From NCBI GenBank assembly GCA_016929465.1, contig JAFGIT010000364.1, positions 1-6,710 on the forward strand: a stretch of 6,710 nt of DNA, given 5' to 3'. This DNA comes from Candidatus Coatesiibacteriota bacterium (GTDB lineage Bacteria; B130-G9). The first letter of the stretch is position 1, and the number at the start of each line of letters is the position of its first letter. Both the position numbers and the translations under genes were made by a program. This document shows positions 1-5,420 of this stretch, piece after piece. The notes beneath the pieces were generated by a model. The model searched no databases and was not told where the DNA came from. It was given only the letters and a program-made list of their open reading frames with translations.

Positions 1-244
1 AGACCAACACCCCCTCGTCTCGCTCGAGCGTTCTGTTTATGCTGTAATCCTGAAGCTCGAAGTCAAATTTTACCAGGGACAGGTCGGGCGAGCATTCGAG
101 CGGCGAGATGATGAGTCCCGACACCTCGCTCTTCACTCCGATCGCCGCTGAATTTGTAAAGAAGAGGGCGATCGATAAGAGCCCCAGAATTACCGAAGAA
201 GCAATCCTGTATTGCGTGAATATATGCACACATTGGTGCAACAT
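1..244 (-). CDS. Secreted or membrane-anchored protein of unknown function, N-terminal part only
   Basis: This is the first 81 codons of a gene that continues past base 1. It starts with ATG at 244-242, and AAAGAGGA lies about 9-10 bases upstream as a plausible ribosome binding site. The N-terminus has the form of a signal peptide: a short region with Arg14, then a hydrophobic core around residues 15-30 (ASSVILGLLSIALFF), then N-S-A-A as a likely signal peptidase I site. There is no lipobox cysteine. The visible mature part alternates hydrophobic and charged residues, for example SLVKFDFELQDYSINRTLER, which suggests beta strands of an exported domain. It starts 36 bases after the second DUF507 gene and is probably the last visible gene of the guaB operon. 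I do not recognise the family, and too little is present to assign a function. Confidence 0.7.
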   Translation of the reverse strand, partial: MLHQCVHIFTQYRIASSVILGLLSIALFFTNSAAIGVKSEVSGLIISPLECSPDLSLVKFDFELQDYSINRTLERDEGVLV

Positions 245-280
245 CGTCTTATATCCTCTTTGGTGGCCGAATTAGTAAAG

Positions 281-586
281 TTATTTGAGGACTTCGCGTG
301 CGCCGATCTCCCAATTGCGGCCGCGCTTTGCCAGCTCACTGGCGCACATACGCTCGAAATGGCCCTCCCACTTTGGGGAGTCTCGCTTGACCGACGCCAT
401 GTGCTCCAGCTTGTCCAGCACAAGCTGAACAATCTCGTCCTCCAGTCGAAGCTCTGCGGTTATCGTCCGGTTTATGCAAGCACGGATGATATTCGGGGAA
501 ACCAGAAAGTGCACCCGCTTATCCTTAGCAAGATGATCGGTAAGCCTGAAAGCTATGTCGCTTATCTTGTCGTCATTTAATCTCAT
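281..586 (-). CDS. DUF507 family protein, second copy
   Basis: A 101-residue cytoplasmic protein that starts with ATG at 586-584 behind a strong GAGGGG ribosome binding site six bases upstream. The opening (MRLNDDKISDIAFRL) matches the way DUF507 proteins begin, M-R-L-x-x-x-x-I, and resembles the start of the gene just upstream. The C-terminal part has the S-P-x-W-E-x-x-F-E-R pattern and ends in E-L-A-K-R-G-R, which I associate with the downstream member of DUF507 pairs. The protein is mostly helical and charged, with no signal peptide or membrane segment. It lies 36 bases after the first DUF507 gene, so the two are almost certainly cotranscribed and may act as a pair. The family has no established function, and I assign none. 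The family call is from recognition of the sequence pattern. Confidence 0.75.
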   Translation of the reverse strand: MRLNDDKISDIAFRLTDHLAKDKRVHFLVSPNIIRACINRTITAELRLEDEIVQLVLDKLEHMASVKRDSPKWEGHFERMCASELAKRGRNWEIGAREVLK

Positions 587-622
587 CGTATCCCCTCGAC
601 TGAGTCCGAGAAATGAATTCGG

Positions 623-907
623 CTAGATGACCAGATTGCGCTCCTCAATGAGGCGCCTCTTTATCATCTTAAACATGTCCTGGTAGTTGATGTCCTCCCG
701 GTACATCTTGTCGCGAAACTGCTCCAGCATCTTCCGAACTTCCTCATTGAGCTTATCCTCAACAAGGACCTGCTCGAGCACGAATTCATCCACGTTCACC
801 TGGAGCATCTCGAGATCGGACTTATCGACCTCGATCAGCTTCTCCTTTCGCAGGTCTTTCAGTATTTGATGTGCGATGAATTCGATCTGCTCTCGTTTAA
901 GTCTCAT
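623..907 (-). CDS. DUF507 family protein, first copy
   Basis: A 94-residue, highly charged and helical protein. I place the start at ATG 907-905, because the family begins M-R-L-x-R/K and GGTGG lies seven bases upstream. A GTG at 922 is in frame but would add five non-family residues. It begins M-R-L-K-R-E-Q-I-E-F-I-A-H-Q-I, has a central segment rich in Glu, Val and Leu (DEFVLEQVLVEDKLNEEVRK), and ends K-R-R-L-I-E-E-R-N-L-V-I. This last pattern is typical of DUF507 proteins as I know them. The start overlaps the end of dapF by 11 bases, which points to translational coupling. The pair of ~95-residue DUF507 proteins could correspond to the two halves of longer family members of ~180 residues, which is inference. 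The molecular role is unknown. Confidence 0.85.
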   Translation of the reverse strand: MRLKREQIEFIAHQILKDLRKEKLIEVDKSDLEMLQVNVDEFVLEQVLVEDKLNEEVRKMLEQFRDKMYREDINYQDMFKMIKRRLIEERNLVI

Positions 908-1763
908 ATTCAATCCACCCACTAAACGCGAATTCCGTCTTCGCTCGCATTATAATATCGCCATCTTTTTGAATATCGATCTCGAGCGAACCCCCGGGCA
1001 TACTGACGCGGACAGGTGGGTCCACTTTGCCCAGCCGGTTCGCAATGGCAACGACTGCAGATGCGCCGGTCCCGCAGGAAAGCGTCCTGCCGGTTCCCCG
1101 CTCGTAGGGCCAGACCTCGAGCTCACGACGTGATACCAGGCGGACGAAGTGAACGTTGGTCCTCTCGGGAAACGCGGGATGCGACTCGATGGCCGGCCCA
1201 ATCCTGTCGATGGGGACCCTCGAAAGGTCCTCGCAGAAGAGGATAGCGTGCGGATTCCCGACCGAGGCGGCGGATACGACGAATCTCTCCTCCCCGACCT
1301 CGAGAGTCTCCTCGAGGAAATGAGACTCAGCGTCACCCTTCACCGGAATGTCACGTCGCTTGAATAGGGCTTTTCCCATCATGGCCTCACCGACGAGTCC
1401 ACCATCGGAGTCGTGAAGGAGCTTCGCAGTCACAGTCCGCGCGAAGGTGCGTATGCTGACGCCCGAGTTCAGCGCCTTCGCCATGCCTTTCCGCTCATAG
1501 GCGTATCTCGCAATGCACCTGAAGGCAGTGCCGCAGGCGCCCGTCTCAGAACCATCCGGATTGAAGATCCTCGCAACGAAATCGGTATCCGAATCGCCGG
1601 GCTTCAGGAAAATGGTACCATCTCCGCCGATGCTGAAATGAGGCGCGCAGACCTTTTTTGAAAGCGCACTCAAGTCCAGACCATCGACATGATCCTCCGT
1701 CATATCGAATAGCACATAGTCGTTCCCCAACCCGTGCATCTTGGTGAATTCCAGCCTGGTCAC
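897..1763 (-). CDS. dapF: Diaminopimelate epimerase
   Basis: DapF converts LL-diaminopimelate to the meso form in the cytoplasm, supplying lysine and peptidoglycan synthesis. From GTG 1763-1761 the protein has 288 residues, the normal family length, and opens with the hallmark F-T-K-M-H-G-L-G-N-D-Y. The two catalytic cysteines are Cys77 (A-C-G-T) and Cys230 (R-T-L-S-C-G-T-G-A). Substrate-site landmarks are N-P-D-G-S-E at 68-73, G-N-P-H at 169-172, T-N-V at 202-204 and Y-E-R-G at 220-223. Oddities: the first cysteine motif reads C-G-T-A rather than C-G-N-G, and the usual G-I-G-A-D-G reads S-I-G-G-D-G. An in-frame TTG at 1820 would extend the N-terminus by 19 residues unlike the family, so I reject it. 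The gene follows guaB by 69 bases and overlaps the first DUF507 gene by 11. It looks functional, with altered active-site surroundings. Confidence 0.93.
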   Translation of the reverse strand: MTRLEFTKMHGLGNDYVLFDMTEDHVDGLDLSALSKKVCAPHFSIGGDGTIFLKPGDSDTDFVARIFNPDGSETGACGTAFRCIARYAYERKGMAKALNSGVSIRTFARTVTAKLLHDSDGGLVGEAMMGKALFKRRDIPVKGDAESHFLEETLEVGEERFVVSAASVGNPHAILFCEDLSRVPIDRIGPAIESHPAFPERTNVHFVRLVSRRELEVWPYERGTGRTLSCGTGASAVVAIANRLGKVDPPVRVSMPGGSLEIDIQKDGDIIMRAKTEFAFSGWIEYET

Positions 1764-1772
1764 AGGGGACTT

Positions 1773-1778
1773 CACCTC
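1773..1778 (-). promoter_or_regulatory. Ribosome binding site fixing the dapF start
   Basis: GAGGTG lies nine bases upstream of the GTG at 1763-1761. It favours that start over the TTG at 1820, which has no comparable site. The GTG inside this hexamer (1775-1773) is also in frame but has only weak complementarity upstream. Confidence 0.5.
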
Positions 1779-1832
1779 AGCCTGATATCTATGGTCATGT
1801 CTAGCTATCCATTGAGCCAAATATCAGTTCTG

Positions 1833-3302
1833 TCACCTTGGATAATTCGGAGCCTCGCGGGTGATCATCACCCCGTAAGGGTGACTCTCACGCAAGCCAG
1901 AGGCCGTAACCCGAATGAACCGGGCCTTATCCTTGAGTTCTGCTATCGTGTGAGTTCCGAGGTAGCCCATCCCAGCGGAAAGCCCACCCATGAGCTGGCA
2001 TATCAGCGAAGAAACCGAACCCTTATAGGGAACCATGCCCTCGATCCCCTGGGGAACCATCTTCTCCTCCGCCTCTTCTCGATAGAAATAGCGGTCGCTC
2101 CCACCGGCCTTCATCGCGCTGAGCGAGCCCATCCCGCGATACGCCTTGTAGCTCCTGCCCTCAAAGAGCACTATCTCACCCGGCGTCTCCTCGGTGCCGG
2201 CGAACAGGTTTCCGATCATTACGCAGTCGGCGCCTGCCCCGAGCGCTTTCGGAATATCACCAGAGTATTTGATCCCGCCATCTGCAATGAGAGGAATGCC
2301 GAGTTTTGCCGAGGCTCTTCCGCATTCGAAGATGGCCGTTAGCTGCGGAACACCAACTCCGGCAACGACCCGGGTAGTGCAGATTGCAGAGGGCCCGATA
2401 CCGACCTTGACCGCGTCTGCACCGGCTTTGCTCAAGGCCTCCACTCCCTCAGGCGTGACAACATTCCCAGCGATGAAGGCCGTGTCGGGATGCTCAGACC
2501 GCAGCCGAGAAACCATCTGCAATACGACCTTCGAGAATCCGTTCGCCGTGTCCACCACGACTGCGTCAACACCATTTCGAACGAGGGCATCGACACGCTC
2601 CGGCGTATCTGGAGAAACTCCGACCGCGGCTCCGACTCTCAGCCGCCCACGGTCATCCTTGCTTGCCTTCGGGTAGAACATCGACTTCTCGATATCCTTG
2701 AAGGTCATAAGCCCAACGAGCGCCCCTTTCTCGTCAACTACAGGAAGCTTTTCTATCCTGTTCTCATGCAGCATCGCCTTCGCCTCTTCGACCGGCGTGT
2801 TCGGAGCCACTGTAACCAGTTCCTCGAGAGGGGTCATCAGCTCGCGAACCTTCTTGGTGGTGTCTGGCTCGAACCTCAAGTCCCTGTGTGTGAGAAGTCC
2901 CGCAAGTTTCCCCTCCGAATCCACAACTGGAAAGCCCGAAACACCATGCTCGCGAACCATCCGCTTCGCGACACTGACGGGCTCGTCGAGGCCGATTGTG
3001 ACCGGATCCGTTACGACTACGCTCTCCGAGCGCTTCACCCTGTCAACCTCGGCGGCCTGGGATTTGATGCTCATGTTGCGATGGATGATCCCCATTCCCC
3101 CCTCGCGAGCAAGTGCAATCGCGAGGCGGCTTTCTGTCACCGTGTCCATCGCCGCGCTGATTATCGGGATGTTGAGTGCGATATCCCTCGCCACAGTCGT
3201 GCGTGTGTCCACCTCATGCGGAAGAATGTCCGAATGAGCCGGGATTAGAAGAACATCGTCGAAAGTTAAGCCCTGTTTTTCGAATTTCTCGTGGAACTCC
3301 AT
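1833..3302 (-). CDS. guaB: Inosine-5'-monophosphate dehydrogenase
   Basis: GuaB oxidises IMP to XMP with NAD+, the committing step of guanine nucleotide synthesis, in the cytoplasm as a tetramer or octamer. The protein has 489 residues, the usual bacterial length. It opens with L-T-F-D-D-V-L-L (12-19) and A-A-M-D-T-V-T (50-56). Two CBS domains occupy roughly residues 93-145 and 150-206. The barrel resumes with the active-site loop around catalytic Cys308, then I-A-D-G-G-I (339-344), the Arg404-Tyr405 dyad in S-D-R-Y-F, and the flap at about 414-428. Oddities: the loop reads G-P-S-A-I-C where G-P-G-S-I-C is usual; the flap reads V-P-Q-G where bacteria normally have V-P-E-G; and the NAD-site D-T-A-H-G reads D-T-A-N-G. 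The start is supported by AGGAGG nine bases upstream. It heads the guaB-dapF-DUF507 cluster, with a promoter about 70 bases upstream. The stop codon is TGA. Confidence 0.97.
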   Translation of the reverse strand: MEFHEKFEKQGLTFDDVLLIPAHSDILPHEVDTRTTVARDIALNIPIISAAMDTVTESRLAIALAREGGMGIIHRNMSIKSQAAEVDRVKRSESVVVTDPVTIGLDEPVSVAKRMVREHGVSGFPVVDSEGKLAGLLTHRDLRFEPDTTKKVRELMTPLEELVTVAPNTPVEEAKAMLHENRIEKLPVVDEKGALVGLMTFKDIEKSMFYPKASKDDRGRLRVGAAVGVSPDTPERVDALVRNGVDAVVVDTANGFSKVVLQMVSRLRSEHPDTAFIAGNVVTPEGVEALSKAGADAVKVGIGPSAICTTRVVAGVGVPQLTAIFECGRASAKLGIPLIADGGIKYSGDIPKALGAGADCVMIGNLFAGTEETPGEIVLFEGRSYKAYRGMGSLSAMKAGGSDRYFYREEAEEKMVPQGIEGMVPYKGSVSSLICQLMGGLSAGMGYLGTHTIAELKDKARFIRVTASGLRESHPYGVMITREAPNYPR

Positions 3303-3336
3303 GGCACTGTCCCTCCTGATTATCGCTCTTCATCGC

Positions 3337-3354
3337 AATTCGTCGTTGCGAATT
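3337..3354 (-). other. Overlapping inverted repeats in the guaB leader
   Basis: AATTCG (3337-3342) and CGAATT (3349-3354) form a perfect six-base dyad with a six-base loop. CGCAA (3334-3338) and TTGCG (3346-3350) form a second dyad sharing the same bases, so the two hairpins exclude each other. They lie between the predicted transcription start and the guaB ribosome binding site. They could form a small operator or an RNA switch, but arms this short also occur by chance. Confidence 0.3.
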
Positions 3355-3369
3355 TGGAGCCCATATCGA

Positions 3370-3399
3370 AATATACACACGAACCCGATATACGGTCAA
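3370..3399 (-). promoter_or_regulatory. Predicted sigma70-type promoter of the guaB operon
   Basis: On the minus strand TTGACC (3399-3394) and TATATT (3375-3370) are separated by 18 bases. Each hexamer matches the TTGACA/TATAAT consensus at five of six positions. The predicted transcription start is near 3363, giving a leader of about 60 bases before the guaB ATG. The position just upstream of the first gene of a co-directional cluster supports the call. It assumes the host uses a standard housekeeping sigma factor. Confidence 0.55.
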
Positions 3400-3413
3400 C
3401 CCCGCTGCATTGG

Positions 3414-3477
3414 CGCCTGTTTCCCGGGCGGTCCTATCCGCGTCAGAATCGGCCGGGTATGTCTCAGATTGCAGGCG
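3414..3477 (-). other. Nested inverted repeats after the glycosyltransferase gene
   Basis: CGCCTG (3414-3419) pairs with CAGGCG (3472-3477). Inside these, CCCGG (3423-3427) can pair with CCGGG (3453-3457), and GCGG (3428-3431) with CCGC (3438-3441). The structure begins within ten bases of the glycosyltransferase stop and lies upstream of the guaB promoter, so it could fold at the 3' end of that transcript. No run of T follows on the minus strand, so it is not a standard intrinsic terminator. Confidence 0.25.
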
Positions 3478-3483
3478 AAATGC

Positions 3484-5094
3484 CTACAGCTCTGGTGCTT
3501 TGATTATGTCGTAGATGATGATCTCGCTGACCTGGTTCTCTGCGTTGTGCCCGGCCGGGAAGCTCACATGTCTCATAAGTCGGAGCCAGCTCTCCTCATT
3601 CAAGCGCGAAACGAACAGGTCGGAGGTCCGATATGGCTTCAGAACGACCAGGAGTCGCCGCTTCCGCGGCCATTGAGCACTCACTTTCCGGATAACGGAC
3701 CTGAACTCGTCCTCGAAATAGGAGAGATCATTCGAGAAGAAACCCGCCGGCATATAGCCCAGTCCAGCCTGCGGGAAGCGTATTCGGGAGACGTCGGAAT
3801 TCGGATGGTAATATAGAAAGGGTGTCACCGTCAGGTCAGTAAACAGCACCAGGTCACTCTCAGTCGCATTGTTCGCAACCCAATTCGCAACATCGCGGTC
3901 GTTGCTCTTCCAGTAAGTCGTGAAATAGGCGTGAAGAGAAATCAGGAGCACCGCGAACAGGAGGATCCCGAGCGCTTTCCGAAGCCAGTCTAAGGGGATT
4001 GATGCAATACCGAGACCAAGGAGCATGTAAACCCCCGGCTGAACTATCGAATCGTATCGACCGGCCACGTAGATCGGCTTGCTATATGACGAGATGAAAG
4101 CGCAGGCAATCGGGAGAACCATATAGCCCAGGACCAGGAAAATGGGCCACGAACAGGCTCTCTCCGACGCCTGGCTTGATTGTATCAGTCGGACAGCGAA
4201 TACAATAATCTGGACGAGAACGACGAGGGCCGCAGCCAGGCCGATACCCCAGGAGACCTTCAACAGGCCCGTCGTCGGGATCCGCCAGCTCTTGAATGTC
4301 AGGTGGAGCGCCGTATCGACCAGCATCCTGAGGTGGGGAGGCAGAATCCAGGCAGTCGTGTTACCCACAACCTGCCGGCTCAACACAATCAACCACGGCA
4401 GATACAAGAGGACCACTCCCGAAAGGGCAAGCATGGGTCGCGGGTCGCGCCGCTCCCTGCGCCTCGCGAGCAGATATAGCCCATCCACGAGCAGGATGAA
4501 TACGCCGTAGTTCTGTGTATAGAGAAGCCCCGCCGTGATCCCGATGAACCAGGCGACTCGCTTTGGCGTCGGATTGTCCGAAACCAGGTGGCAGAAATAG
4601 ACCGATAGAATGGCGAGAAGCGGAGTAAGGGAATACATCCGCGCCTCCTGCGAGTAATAGACCGCAAGCGGCGCAAACGCGAGCATTCCACCCGCCCAGA
4701 GACCAGCAGACCTGTTGAACAGCGAAGATGTAATGAAGAGCACCGCAGCAACTAAGCCTATCCCGAAGAGCGCCGAGAGGAGGCGAATGACGAACTCCGA
4801 ATCCCCGAATGAAGATGTCCAGAAATGCAGCAGCAGGTAATAGAGCGGGGGAGATGAGTCATCGACCTGCATCTGAACGATGGTGGAGACATCCTGACGA
4901 GCAAGGACCGCGGAATAGGCCTCGTCCTGCCACACGCTCTGGTCCCCGAGCCCCCACAGGCGAATTGCCGCCGCAATCAAAATGATCGCGATCGCAGCCG
5001 CCTTTGTCCTCGATGTCCAGCCGCTATCCGATTTATCAGCTATCTCGTTGATCAAATCCTCACCCATCTCGGTGCAATGTGCTGCCAAATGCAT
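3484..5094 (-). CDS. Membrane glycosyltransferase, PMT/ArnT-like (GT39, PMT_2 type)
   Basis: A polytopic inner-membrane protein of about 536 residues, probably transferring a sugar from a polyprenyl-phosphate donor to a lipid, glycan or protein on the outer face of the membrane. The first membrane segment is at about 31-48. The loop after it carries W-Q-D-E-A-Y-S (55-61), whose Asp57-Glu58 match the catalytic acidic pair of this superfamily. S-P-P-L-Y-Y-L-L-L-H-F-W (81-92) and Y-Y-S-Q-E-A-R-M-Y-S-L (146-156) are further family motifs. About ten more hydrophobic segments reach residue ~400, followed by a soluble C-terminal domain of about 135 residues. The start is uncertain: ATG 5094 is used here, with TTG 5100 and ATG 5067 also in frame and no strong ribosome binding site at any. 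Donor and acceptor cannot be told from sequence. No other sugar gene lies beside it. Confidence 0.85.
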   Translation of the reverse strand: MHLAAHCTEMGEDLINEIADKSDSGWTSRTKAAAIAIILIAAAIRLWGLGDQSVWQDEAYSAVLARQDVSTIVQMQVDDSSPPLYYLLLHFWTSSFGDSEFVIRLLSALFGIGLVAAVLFITSSLFNRSAGLWAGGMLAFAPLAVYYSQEARMYSLTPLLAILSVYFCHLVSDNPTPKRVAWFIGITAGLLYTQNYGVFILLVDGLYLLARRRERRDPRPMLALSGVVLLYLPWLIVLSRQVVGNTTAWILPPHLRMLVDTALHLTFKSWRIPTTGLLKVSWGIGLAAALVVLVQIIVFAVRLIQSSQASERACSWPIFLVLGYMVLPIACAFISSYSKPIYVAGRYDSIVQPGVYMLLGLGIASIPLDWLRKALGILLFAVLLISLHAYFTTYWKSNDRDVANWVANNATESDLVLFTDLTVTPFLYYHPNSDVSRIRFPQAGLGYMPAGFFSNDLSYFEDEFRSVIRKVSAQWPRKRRLLVVLKPYRTSDLFVSRLNEESWLRLMRHVSFPAGHNAENQVSEIIIYDIIKAPEL

Positions 5095-5160
5095 CTTCAA
5101 TCATGCACTGAGCCGAGGAAGGCCGTCAAGCCCGCTGTAGCTGGGGCGTCAATGTGGAGT

Positions 5161-5178
5161 GCGGTGCGCTCGCACCGC
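5161..5178. repeat. Perfect GC-rich dyad (8-bp arms)
   Basis: GCGGTGCG and CGCACCGC are perfect reverse complements separated by only CT. As RNA the stem would close over a six-base loop. The flanks GTGGAGT and TTTCG give a minus-strand pattern of AAAGCGG...CCGCACTCCAC. I recall similar patterns from dispersed intergenic repeats in some environmental bacterial genomes, which is unverified. The plus-strand side has only three T, so a terminator role is weak. Confidence 0.5.
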
Positions 5179-5242
5179 TTTCGATAGCCGTGACCCGGCA
5201 CGGCATCTAATAAATTGCTTCTCCATTCCTGAATGTTGCTGA

Positions 5243-5287
5243 ATGGACAGGTATGGACCTGAATGGACGCGATGGACTTTAATGGAC
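5243..5287. repeat. Five ATGGAC hexamers at about 10-bp period
   Basis: ATGGAC occurs at 5243, 5253, 5263, 5272 and 5282, giving spacings of 10, 10, 9 and 10 bases. A degenerate sixth unit (ATGTTG) lies at 5233. On the minus strand the unit reads GTCCAT followed by three or four less conserved bases; GTCCATTCAG occurs twice and CAACATTCAG once. The spacing is close to one DNA helical turn, as in arrays bound by a regulator on one face of the helix. The array is not part of an open reading frame. Confidence 0.8.
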
Positions 5288-5348
5288 GGGCGGAAACAAG
5301 CTGCCGCCTCTGCTACAGCTAATCCCGGGTCAATGAAATGGGAAATTC

Positions 5349-5420
5349 TCAGAAGCCTCCGTCTTGATGAGCCGCCGGCACCACATAGCCTCTGCAGGTC
5401 ACTTGGTTATAGATGACTCA
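5349..5420 (-). other. In-frame conserved tail behind the TGA of the third secreted paralogue
   Basis: After the TGA at 5420-5418 the same frame continues for 22 codons to a second TGA at 5351-5349. These codons read V-I-Y-N-Q-V-T-C-R-G-Y-V-V-P-A-A-H-Q and so on, lining up with V-I-Y-N-F-M-T-G-T-G-Y-S-I-P-A-F in the intact paralogue. The TGA replaces the cysteine codon of the H-A-Y-C motif. It is either a recent nonsense mutation or a recoded codon. No convincing SECIS hairpin is visible downstream. Confidence 0.75.

Larger units (their letters stand above)
5134..5319. repeat. Intergenic module bounded by imperfect 15-bp inverted repeats
   Basis: GCTGTAGCTGGGGCG at 5134-5148 on the plus strand recurs as GCTGTAGCAGAGGCG on the minus strand at 5319-5305, matching at 13 of 15 positions. 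Between them lie a GC-rich dyad, an AT-rich spacer, five ATGGAC hexamers and a second dyad (GGCGG 5289-5293 with CCGCC 5304-5308). The arrangement recalls a small non-autonomous mobile element or two oppositely oriented copies of one intergenic repeat. It has no open reading frame. It fills most of the gap between the glycosyltransferase gene and the secreted-protein family. Confidence 0.5.

Noticed and set aside
2032-2034. Met423 in the GuaB flap (E-G-M-V-P-Y-K-G instead of the common E-G-R-V-P-Y-K-G), first suspected as loss of the catalytic arginine
   Set aside because: The catalytic Arg-Tyr dyad is in the S-D-R-Y-F motif (Arg404-Tyr405), which is intact.
2490-3248. Long plus-strand open frames opposite guaB (also 1734-2342, 2194-2676 and 2698-3237)
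   Set aside because: They lie antisense to an unmistakable guaB, have no family features, and arise from its codon bias.
3414-3477. Intrinsic terminator for the glycosyltransferase gene
   Set aside because: The nested dyads are not followed by a T run on the minus strand, so only a structured region is reported.
3301-3816. Plus-strand open frame of 171 codons across the guaB upstream region and the end of the glycosyltransferase gene
   Set aside because: It runs over the predicted guaB promoter and opposite a conserved gene, with no recognisable domain.
5243-5287. CRISPR array
   Set aside because: The unit is only about 10 bases and lacks unique spacers of constant length.
5101-5348. Promoter for the glycosyltransferase gene (TTGACG and TTGACC hexamers on the minus strand)
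   Set aside because: None has a credible -10 hexamer at 16-18 bases.
5380-5417. Possible SECIS element after the TGA at 5418
   Set aside because: Only short, weak pairings such as GGC/GCC are visible, without a convincing stem and guanine-bearing loop at the expected distance.
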